Below are positions 16,226 to 17,654 of a stretch of 17,654 bases of DNA, piece after piece. A model generated the notes under the pieces. It ran no database searches. It was not told where the DNA came from and saw nothing but the letters and a program-made list of their open reading frames with translations. Position 1 is the first letter of the stretch; each line of letters starts with the position of its first letter. The stretch is from Alistipes sp. (lineage in GTDB: Bacteria; Bacteroidota; Bacteroidia; Bacteroidales; Rikenellaceae), in contig JAFXIS010000067.1 in NCBI GenBank assembly GCA_017532885.1, positions 1 to 17,654 of the forward strand, given 5' to 3'. A program made the translations under genes and the position numbers.

Positions 16226-16353
16226 GAAAATTCTTCTACTTGGGCTCTTTCGGCATCAGCCTTGCTCGCGAAATGCTCACATACGCCTGAAGTGCGCTGC
16301 GCTTTTGCGAACTTTGAGCAGTGTCAAAGTAGCCCCCAAGTATAGAAATTTTC
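16226..16353 (+). repeat. Dispersed repeat copy with inverted-repeat ends, in the frd 3' untranslated region
   Basis: A core at 16243-16333 (about 90 bp) matches the core of the left-edge tandem repeat in the same orientation. The longest shared block is AAATGCTCACATACGCC, with further shared words GGCTCTTT, GGCATC, GCTGCGCTTTT and GAGCAG. It is bounded by imperfect 19-bp inverted arms (GAAAATTCTTCTACTTGGG at 16226-16244 and CCCAAGTATAGAAATTTTC at 16335-16353, 16 of 19 matching when one is reverse-complemented). The whole could fold as one long hairpin in the frd mRNA tail. No ORF of note is present. Confidence 0.8.
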
Positions 16354-16363
16354 AAGATACATC

Positions 16364-16400
16364 AGGGGAGGTTGTCCCAAGCGGATGACCTCTCTTTTAT
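16364..16400 (+). terminator. Intrinsic terminator of the frd operon
   Basis: AGGGGAGGT (16364-16372) pairs with ACCTCTCTTTT (16388-16398), allowing G-U pairs, and the stem extends inward through TTGTCC/GGATG around a CAAGC loop. The T-rich 3' arm and TTTTAT tail favour plus-strand termination. It lies about 140 bp after the frdB stop, beyond the repeat element. Confidence 0.7.
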
Positions 16401-16459
16401 ATATATTAAGGTGTGATTTGTTGTGAATGTGAGAGATTAAGGTAAATAATTTTGCTGAT

Positions 16460-16493
16460 TTTGGTGCTAATTAAAAAATAATTACTACCTTTG
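16460..16493 (+). promoter_or_regulatory. Promoter of the L31 type B gene
   Basis: TTTG (16460-16463), a 22-bp spacer and TACCTTTG (16486-16493) match the Bacteroidetes pattern. The start is predicted near 16499, with a leader of about 30 nt. The 308-bp gap after frdB holds only the repeat copy, the terminator and this promoter; no extra gene is seen. Confidence 0.7.
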
Positions 16494-16530
16494 TCGCGCT
16501 TAAGCAATTAATTTCAAAAACAGAACGAAT

Positions 16531-16794
16531 ATGAAAAAGGGAATTCATCCGGAGAATTATCGTTTAGTGGCGTTCAAGGATATGTCGAACGACCATGTGT
16601 TTTTGTGTCGGTCCGCCGTTTCGACAAAGGAGACCATCGAAGTGAACGGCGAAACCTATCCTGTATATAAGATGGAAATCTCTAACACATCTCACCCCTT
16701 CTACACAGGTAAGATGAAGTTGGTTGATACCGCAGGTCGTGTGGATAAGTTTATGAGCCGTTACGCAAAGCGCTACGATAAGAAGAACAAGTAA
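16531..16794 (+). CDS. rpmE2: 50S ribosomal protein L31 type B
   Basis: This 87-residue large-subunit protein belongs to the L31 type B group. It has MKKGIHPENYR at the start, the VFLCRSAV segment, HPFYTGK, and AGRVDKFMSRY before a basic tail. It has one cysteine (C26) and lacks the CxxC zinc-binding pairs, so it is the zinc-independent (C-minus) form. In other bacteria this form can replace the zinc-containing paralogue under zinc limitation, but in Bacteroidetes it is often the only L31, so zinc control should not be assumed. The gene is monocistronic, with its own promoter (16460-16493) and a strong terminator 23 bp after the stop. Confidence 0.95.
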   Translation: MKKGIHPENYRLVAFKDMSNDHVFLCRSAVSTKETIEVNGETYPVYKMEISNTSHPFYTGKMKLVDTAGRVDKFMSRYAKRYDKKNK

Positions 16795-16817
16795 TCTTGA
16801 AGATTATCTTTGTTATG

Positions 16818-16848
16818 TTGCCCGACAGAAATGTCGGGCAATTTTTTT
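16818..16848 (+). terminator. Intrinsic terminator of the L31 gene
   Basis: TTGCCCGACA (16818-16827) pairs perfectly with TGTCGGGCAA (16832-16841) around a GAAA tetraloop and is followed by seven T residues (16842-16848). This is a canonical strong terminator. Confidence 0.95.
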
Positions 16849-17000
16849 CTCTCCGGCCGGTAAGCTATTCGGCGGGTCGTTCGGCGGCGGATAGTGGGTG
16901 GTTTGGTAGCGGAGAGTGGATGTGCGGGTGTGTAGAAGATGCATTGAAGAGGGAGCTGGGATTATTATATATAATATAGGTATGGCGAGAAATGATAAAT
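16849..17000. other. Intergenic stretch with no recognisable feature
   Basis: The region between the L31 terminator and the tRNA leader has GC-richer sequence at first (to about 16960), then AT-rich sequence. I see no convincing ORF, RNA gene or repeat. A 60-codon frame over it begins inside the terminator region and is judged spurious. Confidence 0.5.
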
Positions 17001-17030
17001 TTTACATTTTTTGCGAAAAAAAATATCACA

Positions 17031-17065
17031 TTGTTTTTTAATTAGGGAAAGAGTTGTTATATTTG
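17031..17065 (+). promoter_or_regulatory. Upstream promoter (P1) of the tRNA cluster
   Basis: TATATTTG (17058-17065) is an exact TAnnTTTG element. The nearest TTG box (17031-17033) has a long 24-bp spacer. A T-tract/GCG/A-tract palindrome (17007-17020) lies 45 bp upstream of the -7 box. It would give a leader of about 160 nt before the first tRNA. Confidence 0.5.
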
Positions 17066-17180
17066 CACTCGATTTTCCGAGCGTTACATCACGGGAGGAA
17101 AATTTCAAAAGTTCTTTGAGTAAAGAGAGTAGGCGTTTTTGAGATTATTTCAACTTTTTGCGAAAAAATAATCGAAAAAA

Positions 17181-17211
17181 TTTGGAGATTAAAAAAATAT
17201 GCCTACCTTTG
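17181..17211 (+). promoter_or_regulatory. Proximal promoter (P2) of the tRNA cluster
   Basis: TTTG (17181-17184), a 19-bp spacer and TACCTTTG (17204-17211) are a consensus Bacteroidetes promoter, with a start near 17217, 13 bp before tRNA-Thr. A TTTTTGCGAAAAAA palindrome (17155-17168) stands 44 bp upstream of the -7 box, mirroring P1. Confidence 0.75.
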
Positions 17212-17229
17212 CATCCCGTAACGGTCAAT

Positions 17230-17303
17230 GCCGATGTAGCTCAGTTGGCCAGAGCAGCTGATTTGTAATCAGCTGGTCGGGGGTTCGAATCCCTCCATCG
17301 GCT
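17230..17303 (+). tRNA. tRNA-Thr (anticodon TGT)
   Basis: This is a 74-nt cloverleaf. The acceptor GCCGATG (17230-17236) pairs with CATCGGC (17296-17302), and the discriminator is T. The anticodon stem GCTGA/TCAGC encloses TTTGTAA with anticodon TGT, reading ACA and related threonine codons. D-loop GG and T-loop TTCGAAT are normal. CCA is not encoded. It is first of a three-tRNA cluster. Confidence 0.96.
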
Positions 17304-17337
17304 CAGGCTTAGGTAGCGAAAGCTATCTTGGAATATT

Positions 17338-17420
17338 GGGAAGATACCAGAGTGGCCAAATGGGGCAGACTGTAAATCTGCTGGCGTACGCCTTCGGTGG
17401 TTCGAATCCATCTCTTCCCA
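17338..17420 (+). tRNA. tRNA-Tyr (anticodon GTA)
   Basis: This is an 83-nt class II tRNA. The acceptor GGGAAGA (17338-17344) pairs with TCTTCCC (17413-17419), and the discriminator is A. The anticodon stem GCAGA/TCTGC encloses CTGTAAA with anticodon GTA. The long variable arm (TGGCGTACGCC region) is typical of bacterial tRNA-Tyr. CCA is not encoded. Confidence 0.96.
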
Positions 17421-17486
17421 CCGGAAACCGATCGGGGTTGCAAGTCCTAAAGGACGAAACAAGCTACTCTGGTGCGGTTTGTTTTT

Positions 17487-17559
17487 GCGGAAGTAGCTCA
17501 GTTGATAGAGCATTAGCCTTCCAAGCTAAGGGTCGCGAGTTTGAGCCTCGTCGTCCGCT
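17487..17559 (+). tRNA. tRNA-Gly (anticodon TCC) with unusual tertiary pair and one acceptor mismatch
   Basis: This is a 73-nt cloverleaf. The acceptor GCGGAAG pairs with CGTCCGC (17552-17558), leaving one A6-G67 mismatch. The anticodon stem TTAGC/GCTAA encloses CTTCCAA with anticodon TCC. The D-loop reads TTGATAG (A at position 19 instead of G) and the T-loop TTTGAGC (T at 56 instead of C), so the usual G19-C56 pair becomes A19-U56. CCA is not encoded. The remaining 95 bp to the window end show no gene. In Bacteroidales, tRNA-Thr and tuf often follow such a cluster; that lies outside this window. Confidence 0.93.
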
Positions 17560-17654
17560 CTAAGGGGCCGAGTAGCAAAACGCGGACCGCAAAATGAGAG
17601 TCGCTGATTTTTAGGTTGATTGGACCGATGGGGAATGAGTGGCACTCAAAGAAA

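Noticed and set aside
16797..16979. 60-codon plus-strand frame after the L31 gene
   Set aside because: It runs through the perfect terminator hairpin, has no promoter of its own and shows low-complexity composition.
16982..17041. 20-codon micro-ORF starting ATGGCGAGA
   Set aside because: It lies in AT-rich promoter sequence upstream of P1, with no start signal or promoter supporting it; a chance frame is likelier.
17241..17513. 90-codon minus-strand frame with MDSNHRRR- and SNPRPADYKSAA-like segments
   Set aside because: This is the well-known spurious translation of the antisense strand of tRNA genes. It covers parts of all three tRNAs here.
17336..17563. 75-codon plus-strand frame
   Set aside because: It reads straight through tRNA-Tyr and tRNA-Gly and has no protein-like features.

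Overview
The window looks like a chromosomal segment of a Bacteroidales bacterium, plausibly Rikenellaceae/Alistipes-like although the family cannot be fixed from this sequence. The evidence is repeated Bacteroidetes-type promoters (TTTG or TTG, about 19-22 bp, then TAnnTTTG), AT-rich gene leaders without clear Shine-Dalgarno sites, S9B peptidase and GH2 secretory enzymes, a frdCAB-ordered fumarate reductase and a tRNA Thr-Tyr-Gly cluster. I see no transposase, integrase, phage gene or CRISPR array.

Layout. Positions 1-318 hold two identical 128-bp tandem repeats, open at the left edge, and a truncated third that runs into a strong terminator. Positions 338-6479 (minus strand) are an apparent three-gene operon of exported enzymes, transcribed as putative esterase, S9B dipeptidyl-peptidase, then a GH2 glycosidase split by a single in-frame TAG. 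Divergent from it are a DUF1080-type lipoprotein (6646-7281) and an unrecognised 95-aa protein with its own promoter and terminator (7369-7656). Positions 7739-8864 (minus) hold a lipoprotein with Cys/His motifs that overlaps a PepSY-type membrane protein. A membrane-anchored metallophosphoesterase (9092-10210, plus) overlaps the 3' end of uvrC tail to tail; uvrC lies downstream of a 5-formyltetrahydrofolate cyclo-ligase gene (10185-12571, minus). Positions 12705-16222 (plus) are the fumarate reductase/succinate dehydrogenase operon in the order cytochrome b, flavoprotein, iron-sulfur protein. It is followed by a diverged copy of the left-edge repeat and a terminator. The right end has ribosomal protein L31 type B, a two-promoter leader, and tRNA-Thr(TGT), tRNA-Tyr(GTA) and tRNA-Gly(TCC).

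How it fits together. The minus-strand operon suggests periplasmic or surface breakdown of peptides, esters and glycans, with the glycan enzyme probably inactivated. The frd operon is the central anaerobic respiratory complex that makes succinate. The right end is translation machinery. The observations most worth checking are the dispersed roughly 90-bp repeat placed before terminators, the stop in GH2, the Cys-rich C-terminal tail of the cytochrome b subunit, the Cys/His lipoprotein-PepSY pair, and the duplicated promoter module and A19-U56 tRNA-Gly at the right end.
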